From Janthinobacterium sp. BJB426 (GTDB lineage Bacteria; Pseudomonadota; Gammaproteobacteria; Burkholderiales; Burkholderiaceae_D), in the NCBI RefSeq assembly GCF_002735705.1, contig NZ_PDZL01000008.1, positions 1-64,000 of the forward strand: 64,000 bases of DNA, given 5' to 3'. The translations under genes and the position numbers were made by a program. How positions within the stretch are numbered: position 1 is the first letter of the stretch; the number at the start of each line of letters is the position of its first letter. Shown piece after piece: positions 55,132 to 63,423 of the stretch. The notes beneath the pieces were generated by a model that was not told where the DNA came from, made no database searches, and saw nothing but the letters and a program-made list of their open reading frames with translations.

Positions 55132-56430
55132 TTGCACAGTAAAATCGTTATCGTAGGGGGAGGAGCAGGCGGCCTGGAGCTGGCCTGCAAACTCAGCCGC
55201 AAGCTCGGCGCCGGCCAGGTCACCCTGGTCGACAGTCGCCTGTACCATATCTGGAAGCCGTCGCTGCATGAAGTGGCGGCCGGCACCCTGGATATTCATC
55301 AAGAGGGCCTGTCGTACCAGATGCTGGCGCATGACAATGGTTTTACCTATGTCTATGGTCCCCTGATCGCACTCGACGCCGCGTCGAACAGCCTCACCGT
55401 GGGCGCCATCGCCACGGACAAGGATGAGCAACTCTTGCCGCAGCGCACCGTCAGCTACGACCAGCTGGTGCTGGCCGTGGGCAGCACCTCGAATTACTTC
55501 GGCGTGCCCGGCGCCAAGGAAAACACGATTTCCCTGAATGCCACGGAAGACGCCGAACGTTTCCGTCTGACCTTGCTGAAACTGCTGGCCATGGCCGAGC
55601 AGCGCCAGGGCGACGCGGGCCATCCCGGTGTCGACATCGTCATCATCGGCGGCGGCGCCACGGGCGTGGAACTGGCGGCCGAATTGCGCGAAGCGAGCGG
55701 CGTGTATGCCGCGTATGGTTTCCAGAATCTCAACGCTATCAAGGATGTGCGCATCACCCTGCTCGAAGGGGCGCCGCGCATCCTGGCGCCGTTGCCCGAG
55801 CGCGTGTCGATTGCCGCCTCGAAATTGCTGCACCAGCATGGCATCAGCGTGGTGACCGATACGCGCGTCACCACGATCGAAGCCGACAAGGTGACGGTGG
55901 CCAGCGGCACCAGCTATGCGGCCGACATCTGCGTGTGGGCTGCCGGCATCCGCGCGCCGGAATTCCTGGCCACTTTGGGCTTGCCGACCAACCGCGCCGG
56001 CCAGCTGGAAGTGACGGGCATGCTCAATGTGCAGGGCCATGCGAATATCTTCGCGCTCGGCGATTGCGCCGCCTGCACGGGTCCCGACGGCAAGCTGGTG
56101 CCACCGCGCGCCCAGGCCGCCCACCAGCAAGCCGATTACCTGCTGAAAACATTCCTGCTGCAAGCCAAGGGCAAGCCGCCGCAAACGAAACCGTACGAAT
56201 ACCTGGACTACGGTTCGCTCGTGTCGTTCGGCCGCACCACCTCGGTGGGCACCCTGATGGGGTCGCTGAAGGGCCTGAGCTGGTTCGTCGAAGGCTTTGT
56301 CGCGCGCATGATGTATGTCAGCCTGCACCTGATGCATCACAATGCCGTGCTGGGCAGCGTGCGCACGGCCGTCATGGCCATGGGCCGTTTCCTGATCAAG
56401 CGCAGCACGCCGCAGGTCAAGCTGCACTAA
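55132..56430 (+). CDS. ndh: Type II NADH dehydrogenase-like flavoprotein
   Basis: The 432-residue protein has an FAD fold (IVIVGGGAGGLELACKLSRK, 4-23), the pyridine nucleotide fold near 168 (IVIIGGGATGVELAAELREA), a GDCAAC FAD motif near 310, and a C-terminal membrane-binding helix region (MMYVSLHLMHHNAVLG). It should oxidise NADH and reduce quinone without proton pumping. The start is a TTG at 55132 behind a full AGGAGG ribosome site, five bases apart; no ATG lies nearby. A two-way terminator follows. Confidence 0.9.
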   Translation: MHSKIVIVGGGAGGLELACKLSRKLGAGQVTLVDSRLYHIWKPSLHEVAAGTLDIHQEGLSYQMLAHDNGFTYVYGPLIALDAASNSLTVGAIATDKDEQLLPQRTVSYDQLVLAVGSTSNYFGVPGAKENTISLNATEDAERFRLTLLKLLAMAEQRQGDAGHPGVDIVIIGGGATGVELAAELREASGVYAAYGFQNLNAIKDVRITLLEGAPRILAPLPERVSIAASKLLHQHGISVVTDTRVTTIEADKVTVASGTSYAADICVWAAGIRAPEFLATLGLPTNRAGQLEVTGMLNVQGHANIFALGDCAACTGPDGKLVPPRAQAAHQQADYLLKTFLLQAKGKPPQTKPYEYLDYGSLVSFGRTTSVGTLMGSLKGLSWFVEGFVARMMYVSLHLMHHNAVLGSVRTAVMAMGRFLIKRSTPQVKLH

Positions 56431-56448
56431 GCCGTTGCTATTCCATCA

Positions 56449-56472
56449 AAAAGGGGCCGCGAGGCCCCTTTT
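56449..56472. terminator. Two-way terminator between ndh and the DUF6265-type gene
   Basis: AAAAGGGGCC (56449-56458) and GGCCCCTTTT (56463-56472) form a perfect 10-bp stem with a GCGA tetraloop and A/T tails that read as T-runs on both strands. Confidence 0.88.
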
Positions 56473-56987
56473 CATTTGCTGCGCGTGACGGGTGCCGCTT
56501 CGCAGCGGCCCCGCGTCATGGGGAAATCGATGGTGGTGAGCTTGCCCTTCAAGGTGCCCGTAATGCTGGCATGCAAGATGCGCTCGCTGTCGTGGCGGTA
56601 GATGATGCGGCTGGGGAAGTCATTGTCCAGGTTGGCGAAGATGAATTCATTCGGCTTGTCCTGGCGCAACAGGTTGAAGATTACGGGCGGCTGGCCCGAC
56701 GGCTGCACGATGTAGGCCAGCTGGCCCGGCTCGGTGAGGCGGATCTGCACGAATTCAAAGGCTGTCGTCTTGCCGCCCTTGACGGTGCGGCTGGTGCCGA
56801 GGAGGGTGCCGCCGGCAGCCGTGCTCCATTGTTCGCCGGAGCCGGGCTCGGCGCCGTCGACGTTCCAGCAGCCGGCCAGCCAGGCCAGCTTGTCCACGGT
56901 TTCCGGCGGCGGCACGGTCTTGTCGGCGGCCTGGGCGCTGCCCAGGGTCAGCAGTGCAGCCAGCAGGGTGGGGATCAGTCGTTGCAT
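56472..56987 (-). CDS. Exported DUF6265-like protein
   Basis: The 171-residue protein has a signal peptide (MQRLIPTLLAALLTLGSAQA) and a lipocalin-like body: WLAGCWNVDGAEPGSGEQWS, GTLLGTSRTVKGGKTTAFEF, IFANLDNDFPSRIIYRHD. This pattern is that of the DUF6265 family of periplasmic proteins; function unknown. Its stop overlaps the last base of the shared terminator. Confidence 0.72.
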   Translation of the reverse strand: MQRLIPTLLAALLTLGSAQAADKTVPPPETVDKLAWLAGCWNVDGAEPGSGEQWSTAAGGTLLGTSRTVKGGKTTAFEFVQIRLTEPGQLAYIVQPSGQPPVIFNLLRQDKPNEFIFANLDNDFPSRIIYRHDSERILHASITGTLKGKLTTIDFPMTRGRCEAAPVTRSK

Positions 56988-57064
56988 GCGGTCTCCTGTC
57001 GTCGAATCGTGCTGCGGTTCGGGGTGCCCCGGCAGTGTTCTGGCCCGATGCGGCCTGGCAAGGA

Positions 57065-57778
57065 CTATTCTTTCGGGCTAATACGCGGCAAGACGACGGT
57101 CAGGGCCGTGCCGCCTTGCGGATTGGCCGTCAGGCTCAGGCTGCCGCCCAGGTAGTGCACGCGCTCGCGCACGGAGCGCAGGCCGTGCTTGCTCATCTCG
57201 ACGGGCTCGTTGGCTGGCAAGCCGCTGCCGTTATCCTTGACCGTCATCATCAGCGCCTCTTCATTGTCGTCGATGATGATGTCCACCTCTGTGGCGTGGG
57301 CGTGCGCGGCGATGTTGCCGAGCGCTTCTTCCAGGGTGCGCAGCAGGGCCACGCCCACGTTGCGCGGGCAAATCAGTTCATCTTCGGGCAGGCTGCAGCG
57401 CACGGTGATCTTGTGCTGTTCGGCAAATTGCGCGGCCAACTCGCCCAGCGCCACATTCACGCCGAGAAACTCAAGCTTGTCGTTCCACAGCTTCATCTGC
57501 ATCTGGCGGTTGGTTTCAATCACATTCAGCAGCAGTTGCTTCATGGTCGCCGCGCGGTCGAGCAGAGCCGCTTCCTGCGGCATCTTTTGCGTCAGCAGCG
57601 ACAGGTGCATGGTCAGCGCCGTCAGCGAGGAGCCGAGGCTGTCGTGCAGCTGGCGCGACAGGGCGCGCCGTTCATTGTCCCAGCTGGTGTTGACATGGCC
57701 GAGCAACTCGCTGAGATCGGCGGCGCGTTCCGCATCGGCCTGGGCCGCTTCCTTGTTCGGATCTGTTTGTGCGGACAT
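57065..57778 (-). CDS. Cytoplasmic NarL-type sensor histidine kinase
   Basis: The 237-residue kinase has the HisKA_3 phosphoacceptor (RRALSRQLHDSLGSSLTALT, His near 45) and an HATPase domain with the N-box EALGNIAAHAHAT and G-box DNGSGLP, HGLRSVRERV. There is no membrane segment or sensor domain, and no response regulator lies next to it, so the signal comes from a partner. The start at 57778 is the first ATG of the fold; the frame extends to 57856. Confidence 0.85.
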   Translation of the reverse strand: MSAQTDPNKEAAQADAERAADLSELLGHVNTSWDNERRALSRQLHDSLGSSLTALTMHLSLLTQKMPQEAALLDRAATMKQLLLNVIETNRQMQMKLWNDKLEFLGVNVALGELAAQFAEQHKITVRCSLPEDELICPRNVGVALLRTLEEALGNIAAHAHATEVDIIIDDNEEALMMTVKDNGSGLPANEPVEMSKHGLRSVRERVHYLGGSLSLTANPQGGTALTVVLPRISPKE

Positions 57779-57835
57779 AGCGCCCCGTGAATGGTGAAAG
57801 GTGAGGACCAAATTCAAGTTGTGGATCATACATGA

Positions 57836-58456
<621 letters not shown>

Positions 58457-58471
58457 AGTGTCTCTGCAATA

Positions 58472-58507
58472 AAAAAACCGGCTGGCCGCGAGGCTAGCCG
58501 GTTTTTT
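58472..58507. terminator. Two-way terminator
   Basis: The arms 58472-58487 and 58492-58507 form a 16-bp stem (one G-T pair) with a GCGA tetraloop; the ends are AAAAAA and TTTTTT, so it serves both the gene at its left and the leftward response regulator at its right. Confidence 0.9.
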
Positions 58508-58528
58508 ACGTGCCGCGCGACGTCAACG

Positions 58529-59512
58529 TCAGGCGATCGACGGAATGCTGCTTTTCTGCATGTTGACCTGCGACGCGATCACTTCATGCGGCGTGCAGCA
58601 AAAGCGGTTCTTGCCGGCACGCTTGGCTTCATACAGGGCCGTGTCGGCCGCGCCCAGCAGGGATTCGACGGTGCTGGCGTCGTCCGGGTAGATGGCGATG
58701 CCGATGCTGGTCGACAGGCGCAGAGTCAGGTCGTTGATAAAATACGGTTCGGAAATGACTTCAATCAGCTTGGCGGCCGGTTCGCGCGCGTCGCCCTTGC
58801 CGGCCAGGTTGCCCAGCACGATGACGAATTCATCGCCGCCGATGCGCGCCACCGTGTCTTCCTTGCGCGAGGCGCCCACCAGGCGGGCCGCCACCATTTT
58901 CAGGATCTCATCGCCATAGCCGTGGCCGTAACTGTCGTTGATGGCCTTGAAGCCATCCAGGTCGAGATACAGGATGGCCGACTTGCCGCGGCTGCGGGCC
59001 GATTGCTGCAGGGTATGCTCGATGCGGTCTTCCAGCAGGCGCCGGTTCGGCAAGCCCGTCAGCGGATCGTGCAGCGCCAGTTCCTGCTGCTGCTTGCTGT
59101 ATTGCGCCAGTTCCTTGTACAGCAGGCGCACTTCCAGCATGTTGTGGATGCGCTTGTGCACTTCCATCAGGTCGAAGGGCTTGCTGATGAAGTCGCGCGC
59201 GCCCGCTTCCAGGGCGGCGATCTTGAAACTCGGTTGCGCCGTCAGGGCCAGCACGGGCAGGTAGCCGCCATGTTCGATTTCTTTCAAGCCTTTCATGACC
59301 TGGAAACCATTGAGTTCCGGCATTTGCAGATCCAGCAAGATCAAGTCGTAGCAATGCTCCTGATGCAAGGGGCAGACCTGTGCCGGACGCATGGTGGCCG
59401 TGACATTGGTGTAGCCGGCATCGCGCAGGATTTCCAGCATCAGGTCGACATTGTCGGGTGAATCGTCAACGACCAAAATTTTGGCTTTCAAAATCTCATC
59501 TTGGCTGGGCAT
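58529..59512 (-). CDS. Response regulator with GGDEF output (PleD-like, one REC)
   Basis: The 327-residue protein has a receiver domain at the N-terminus (KILVVDDSPDNVDLML, phospho-Asp in LILLDLQMPELNG near 60, ALTAQ and SKPFDL) and a GGDEF domain (ARIGGDEFVIVLG near 228) with RKED five residues before it as the RxxD inhibitory site. Phosphorylation should turn on cyclic-di-GMP synthesis. The hybrid kinase gene upstream on the same strand, 316 bases away, is a plausible partner. Confidence 0.93.
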   Translation of the reverse strand: MPSQDEILKAKILVVDDSPDNVDLMLEILRDAGYTNVTATMRPAQVCPLHQEHCYDLILLDLQMPELNGFQVMKGLKEIEHGGYLPVLALTAQPSFKIAALEAGARDFISKPFDLMEVHKRIHNMLEVRLLYKELAQYSKQQQELALHDPLTGLPNRRLLEDRIEHTLQQSARSRGKSAILYLDLDGFKAINDSYGHGYGDEILKMVAARLVGASRKEDTVARIGGDEFVIVLGNLAGKGDAREPAAKLIEVISEPYFINDLTLRLSTSIGIAIYPDDASTVESLLGAADTALYEAKRAGKNRFCCTPHEVIASQVNMQKSSIPSIA

Positions 59513-59828
59513 GTAGGGTCTCGGTTATACGGTCTATGCAACACTGGCTTCTACCGCGGCCAAGGCTGGCAGTGCGGCTGACGGTGGTCGGAATGATAGT
59601 AGCGCCTTGCAACAAGATAGGGCGCACAACAGCGCATGAACTCGCTTCTGCCATTCTCTCCGGCCAGGGTCGCCATTTCCAGCCTGCCGTGCAGGTGTGC
59701 TTCTGCATTTCAGTGTAGCAAACTTCAGCTTAGTTGCTTGTAGGACAGTGCCGCGTCTGAAAGTAGGAAGGCCAACCCATGGAAATAGACATTTTGTACT
59801 GCACTATGTATTTCTTTGCATCATCTTT
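59513..59828. other. Gene-poor region between two leftward signalling genes
   Basis: These 316 bases hold the leftward promoter of the response regulator gene (no clear boxes seen) and possibly the end of the hybrid kinase message. On the + strand a 17-codon frame (59779-59832, MEIDILYCTMYFFASSF) has an AGGAAGG site seven bases before it, but is too short to support. No terminator hairpin with a T-run is seen. Confidence 0.5.
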
Positions 59829-62312
59829 TTAGGGCGGTGGTTTGCGCTCCGGTCCAGGGCGCGCAGCGGCCAGTTGCGCCACGGCCGCCACCAGTTCGGC
59901 CGGGTCGAGCGGCTTCGAGACCCAGGCCTGAAAGCCGCTGTCCAGCGCCCGCTGGCGATCCTGCGGTTGCGCAAACGCCGTCAGCGCCAGCGCGGGCAGC
60001 CGGGCCACATCAGGGGCGGCGTGTGCGCGCACCTGCGCCAGCAAGTCGAAGCCGTCGGCATCGGGCATGCCGATGTCGCTGACCAGCACATCCGGCTGCA
60101 CCTGATCCAGCAGTTGCAGCGCTTGCGCCACGCTGCCGGCGCCGTGCACTTCGGCGTTGTTGTCGCGCAGGATGCGTTCCGTCAGTTCGCGCGCATCGGC
60201 TTCGTCATCGACCAGCAGCACCGTGACGCCGCGCAAGTCATGGCTGGCGGACGGGGCGGTGCCTGCCTGGCGCGCGGCGGCCGGCGTCCCCAGGGGCAGG
60301 CGCACGGTAAAGCTGGCGCCCTGCATGTCGCCGGCGCTGCTGACCGTGACCGTGCCGCCATGCTGTTCCACCAGGTGTTTGACGATCGCCAGTCCCAGCC
60401 CCAGGCCGCCATGCCGGCGCGTGGTGGAGGCGTCGGCCTGGCGGAAGCGGTCGAACACGTGGGGCAGGAAATCCTTCCGGATGCCGACGCCGTTGTCGGC
60501 CACCGTGATGGCCAGGCGGGTCGCCTCGCGGCGCACGCCGATATCGACCCGTCCCCCTTGTGGCGTGAACTTCAGGGCATTCGACAGCAGGTTCCAGATC
60601 ACTTGCTGGATACGGCTGGGGTCGCCCGTGATGCGGCCCGCATCGCTGGCGATGTTGCAGTGGATGGCGATGTGCTTGGCGTCGGCCGCCGGGCGCAGGG
60701 TTTCGATGGCCGAGGCGATGACGCTGGCGGGCGCGAGGGTTTGCAGGTCGAGCAGCACCTTGTCGGAGGTGATGCGGCTCATGTCGAGCAAGTCCTCGAT
60801 CAGCTGCGCCTGCGCGCGCGCATTGCGTTCGATGCTTTGCAGGCCGCGGTGCAGGTCGGCCTGGTCGCGCGTGCCGCGCCGCAGCACCTGCGCCCAGCCG
60901 AGGATGGCCGACAGCGGCGTGCGCAGTTCATGCGACAGGGTGGCAAGAAAATCGTCTTTCAGCTGGTTCGTGCGCTCGGCTTCGGCGCGCGCCTCGCGTT
61001 CGCTGTCGAGCAGTACCTTGCGCTCTTCGGCGGCGCGCGTGGCGGCCGCGTACAGGCGCGTATTGTCGAGCGCGACGGCGGCCTGGGCCGCGATGGCCGA
61101 AACGATGCGCTCGCTGCGCGCGCTGAACATGCCTGCTTGCGGATGGCCGAGCAGCAAGCGCCCCAGCGGCAAGCCGGCGCGCGAATTGACGGGCAGACTC
61201 AGGCAGCTGCGCAGCTGCGGCCCGTCGGCACCTCCGTCTGGCGCCGCCAGCAGGTCATTCTGGCGCGTGGCCGGGCCGAGGCGCAGCTCGGCGGCGATGG
61301 CGTCGGCTTGTTGCAGGCTGATGCCGCTCACGGCGCGCGCCGCCGGCAGCGCGTCCGCATCGGGCACGGCCGCATCGTCATGGTAGAAGAAGGCGCCGAA
61401 ACGCGCGCCGCTGATGCGCGTGGCCGCATCGACGGTTTCCTGCAGCAGCGCCGGCAAGTCCAGGGTGCCGGCCAGGGCCGCGCCCGTATTGTTGAGCAAC
61501 TCGAGCACGCGCGTTTCATCACGCAAGGCTTCCTGCGCGCGCTTGACCTGGTCGACGTCGGTGCTCGTGCCAAACCAGCGCAGCAGCTGGCCGCCCCGGT
61601 CGCGCACGGGATTGGCGCGCGTCAGGAACCAGCGGTACTGGCCGTCGGCGCCGCGGATGGGGAACTCCATTTCAAAGGGCGTGCCGTCGCGCAAGGCGGC
61701 CTTCCACGCGTGCAGCATGGGTGGCAAATGCTGCGCGTCATAGGCGATGCTCCAGCCATCGCCCGCCATCTGCCCGGCGCTGGTGCCCGTGTAGTCGTGC
61801 CAGCGCTGGTTGTACCAGGCGATGGTGCCGTCGAAGCTGGCGATCCAGGCCAGTTGCGGGATGGAGTTGGCCAGCGCGCGCAAGTCTTCCTCGCTGTGGC
61901 GCAAGCTTTCCTCTGCCGCCTTGCGCTGGCTGATGTCCTGGATGTACGTGGTCAAGCCGTCGCTGGAAGGGAAAATGCGCACTTCCAGCCAGCGCCCCAG
62001 CGGCGGATACAGCAGTTCGAAACTGCAGCTGTGCTGCTGCGCCATGGCGCGCCGGTACTGCGTTTCCAGTTCCGTGCCCTGCAAATCGGGACAGGCTTGC
62101 CACAGATTGTTGCCTGCCAGGCTGGCGCCAGGCGGACGCTGCGGTACAAGCATGTCGGCGCCGCGCGTATTGATATAGCGGATGGTCCAGTCGCGGTCGA
62201 GCAGGCAGAAACCATCGGTGATGCTTTCCAGTAAGTTGGCCAGGCGCTCGTCGGAGAGGCTCAGCGGCGCTGATGGAGGCAGCAGATCTTGCGTGCGGTC
62301 AGGCTTGGCCAT
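59829..62312 (-). CDS. Hybrid sensor histidine kinase: PAS-PAS-GAF-HisKA-HATPase-REC
   Basis: The 827-residue soluble kinase has two PAS domains (about 22-135 and 145-262), a GAF-like domain (about 275-430), a HisKA with LSHELRTPLSAILGW (His near 459), an HATPase with NLLSNALKFTPQGG, VADNGVGI and GGLGLGLAIVK, and a C-terminal receiver (VTVLLVDDEADARELTER; phospho-Asp in VLVSDIGMPDADG near 745). No membrane segments are seen, so it senses inside the cell. The receiver can serve as a relay or as self-inhibition. The response regulator-GGDEF gene lies downstream. Confidence 0.93.
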   Translation of the reverse strand: MAKPDRTQDLLPPSAPLSLSDERLANLLESITDGFCLLDRDWTIRYINTRGADMLVPQRPPGASLAGNNLWQACPDLQGTELETQYRRAMAQQHSCSFELLYPPLGRWLEVRIFPSSDGLTTYIQDISQRKAAEESLRHSEEDLRALANSIPQLAWIASFDGTIAWYNQRWHDYTGTSAGQMAGDGWSIAYDAQHLPPMLHAWKAALRDGTPFEMEFPIRGADGQYRWFLTRANPVRDRGGQLLRWFGTSTDVDQVKRAQEALRDETRVLELLNNTGAALAGTLDLPALLQETVDAATRISGARFGAFFYHDDAAVPDADALPAARAVSGISLQQADAIAAELRLGPATRQNDLLAAPDGGADGPQLRSCLSLPVNSRAGLPLGRLLLGHPQAGMFSARSERIVSAIAAQAAVALDNTRLYAAATRAAEERKVLLDSEREARAEAERTNQLKDDFLATLSHELRTPLSAILGWAQVLRRGTRDQADLHRGLQSIERNARAQAQLIEDLLDMSRITSDKVLLDLQTLAPASVIASAIETLRPAADAKHIAIHCNIASDAGRITGDPSRIQQVIWNLLSNALKFTPQGGRVDIGVRREATRLAITVADNGVGIRKDFLPHVFDRFRQADASTTRRHGGLGLGLAIVKHLVEQHGGTVTVSSAGDMQGASFTVRLPLGTPAAARQAGTAPSASHDLRGVTVLLVDDEADARELTERILRDNNAEVHGAGSVAQALQLLDQVQPDVLVSDIGMPDADGFDLLAQVRAHAAPDVARLPALALTAFAQPQDRQRALDSGFQAWVSKPLDPAELVAAVAQLAAARPGPERKPPP

Positions 62313-62512
62313 CGGAAATCCTGCAACAGTGAGTCTGCCGCACGGGCTCTTGCCCCACCGGGCCGCCGCCGCTCAGCTCAGTTAAATGGGTCATGTTGGT
62401 CAATGCCCGCCGTGATGAATGAGGGGAGGCACAAGCGCCCCTGTCTGGCTGGTATTGTAGCCCCAAGCGGCGCGGCGCCTCCGCACGCTTGCGCGCCACT
62501 TGCAGATAGCAC

Positions 62513-62541
62513 TGGACAGGCTGGAAAGCAGTCCCTATAAT
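62513..62541 (+). promoter_or_regulatory. Sigma-70 promoter in the gap before the tRNA array
   Basis: TGGACA (62513-62518) and TATAAT (62536-62541) are 17 bases apart. The 428-base gap between the hybrid kinase start (62312) and the first tRNA (62741) has no convincing gene. Downstream of this promoter is an AAAAAGGC/GCTTTTT weak hairpin (about 62614-62631). It may start a short RNA or be an upstream promoter for the tRNA array. Confidence 0.55.
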
Positions 62542-62724
62542 CCCGCTTCTTTCGAGACAGCAACTTCTCGATTCGCTGGAGGCTCCTGTGAAAGCAGAAG
62601 TGTCCATCGATAAAAAGGCGTGAGCTTTTTAGCAGTGAAAAGGTAGTCGATCATGCGGGGCGGTATTCTGCAAAATCAGCTAAGCGATTGAAAAATCGAA
62701 CTTTTCAAAGCGAAATGAATACGC

Positions 62725-62730
62725 TATAAT
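62725..62730 (+). promoter_or_regulatory. -10 box of the first tRNA-Arg gene
   Basis: TATAAT lies 11 bases before the first base of the tRNA, the normal place for a tRNA promoter. The -35 is weak (TTTTCA at about 62702-62707, 17 bases upstream). Confidence 0.6.
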
Positions 62731-62740
62731 GTTTGCCTGC

Positions 62741-62817
62741 GCGGCTGTAGCTCAGCTGGATAGAGTACTTGGCTACGAACCAAGGGGTCGTGGGTTCAAT
62801 TCCTGCCAGCCGCACCA
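62741..62817 (+). tRNA. tRNA-Arg(ACG), copy 1
   Basis: The 77-base cloverleaf starts GCGGCTG and ends CAGCCGC plus encoded ACCA. The anticodon stem CTTGG/CCAAG holds loop CTACGAA, anticodon ACG, which reads CGU, CGC and CGA after A34 is changed to inosine. The T-loop is GGTTCAATTCC. Confidence 0.97.
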
Positions 62818-62899
62818 GAATACTGAAAATCAGACTTTGCCTGGTTTTGTCGTACCAAGTTTCACCTCCATGTTGTTGATGGAATGTTGTAGAAGTTTT

Positions 62900-62976
62900 G
62901 CGGCTGTAGCTCAGCTGGATAGAGTACTTGGCTACGAACCAAGGGGTCGTGGGTTCAATTCCTGCCAGCCGCACCA
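62900..62976 (+). tRNA. tRNA-Arg(ACG), copy 2
   Basis: Identical over all 77 bases to copy 1, 82 bases downstream. The spacer has no clear -10 box or terminator, so copies 1-3 are likely one transcript. Confidence 0.97.
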
Positions 62977-63054
62977 GTATTGCCAAGATGGAGTTCGCTT
63001 CGTTTTGATGAAAGTTTCAAGCTTCGCGCCGTCCGGCGAAGTGTGTCAGAGTTT

Positions 63055-63131
63055 GCGGCTGTAGCTCAGCTGGATAGAGTACTTGGCTACGAACCAAGGG
63101 GTCGTGGGTTCAATTCCTGCCAGCCGCACCA
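63055..63131 (+). tRNA. tRNA-Arg(ACG), copy 3
   Basis: Identical to the other copies, 78 bases after copy 2. It is followed 15 bases later by a strong intrinsic terminator. Confidence 0.97.
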
Positions 63132-63146
63132 GTATCAGCAGTAGTG

Positions 63147-63180
63147 AAAAAACCCGGAAAGTTCGCTTTCCGGGTTTTTT
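63147..63180 (+). terminator. Terminator after tRNA copy 3
   Basis: The arms AAAAAACCCGGAAAG (63147-63161) and CTTTCCGGGTTTTTT (63166-63180) form a perfect 15-bp stem with a TTCG tetraloop and a long T-run. It is symmetrical enough to act on both strands. Confidence 0.93.
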
Positions 63181-63253
63181 TTCGTCATCACGGCGGGAAG
63201 GCAGGGCCCATGTTGGCAGCCTGGGCAATTGTGAAATATCCGCACGGCGCCCT

Positions 63254-63281
63254 TTGCCATTCTGCAAAGCCCTGCTATAAT
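63254..63281 (+). promoter_or_regulatory. Promoter of tRNA copy 4
   Basis: TTGCCA (63254-63259) and TATAAT (63276-63281) are 16 bases apart, ten bases before copy 4. This separates the last tRNA from the first three. Confidence 0.8.
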
Positions 63282-63291
63282 CTTGTCTTAG

Positions 63292-63368
63292 GCGGCTGTA
63301 GCTCAGCTGGATAGAGTACTTGGCTACGAACCAAGGGGTCGTGGGTTCAATTCCTGCCAGCCGCACCA
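63292..63368 (+). tRNA. tRNA-Arg(ACG), copy 4
   Basis: The fourth identical 77-base copy, 160 bases after copy 3, with its own promoter and terminator. Confidence 0.97.
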
Positions 63369-63375
63369 GAATATT

Positions 63376-63408
63376 GGGGGTCAGATTGTAAAATCTGATC
63401 CCCTTTTT
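63376..63408 (+). terminator. Terminator after tRNA copy 4
   Basis: GGGGTCAGATT (63377-63387, plus one more G at 63376) pairs with AATCTGATCCCC (63392-63403) around GTAA, one G-T pair, and is followed by TTTTT. Confidence 0.88.
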
Positions 63409-63423
63409 CGTTTCCGAATGGAT

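Noticed and set aside
59779..59832. 17-codon frame MEIDILYCTMYFFASSF with an AGGAAGG site
   Set aside because: Too short to support without conservation or expression data; mentioned only in the intergenic entry.
62705..63366. Leftward frames coding LVRLAGIEPTTPWFVAKY and similar over the tRNA genes
   Set aside because: These are antisense translations of the tRNA-Arg copies, a well-known database artefact.
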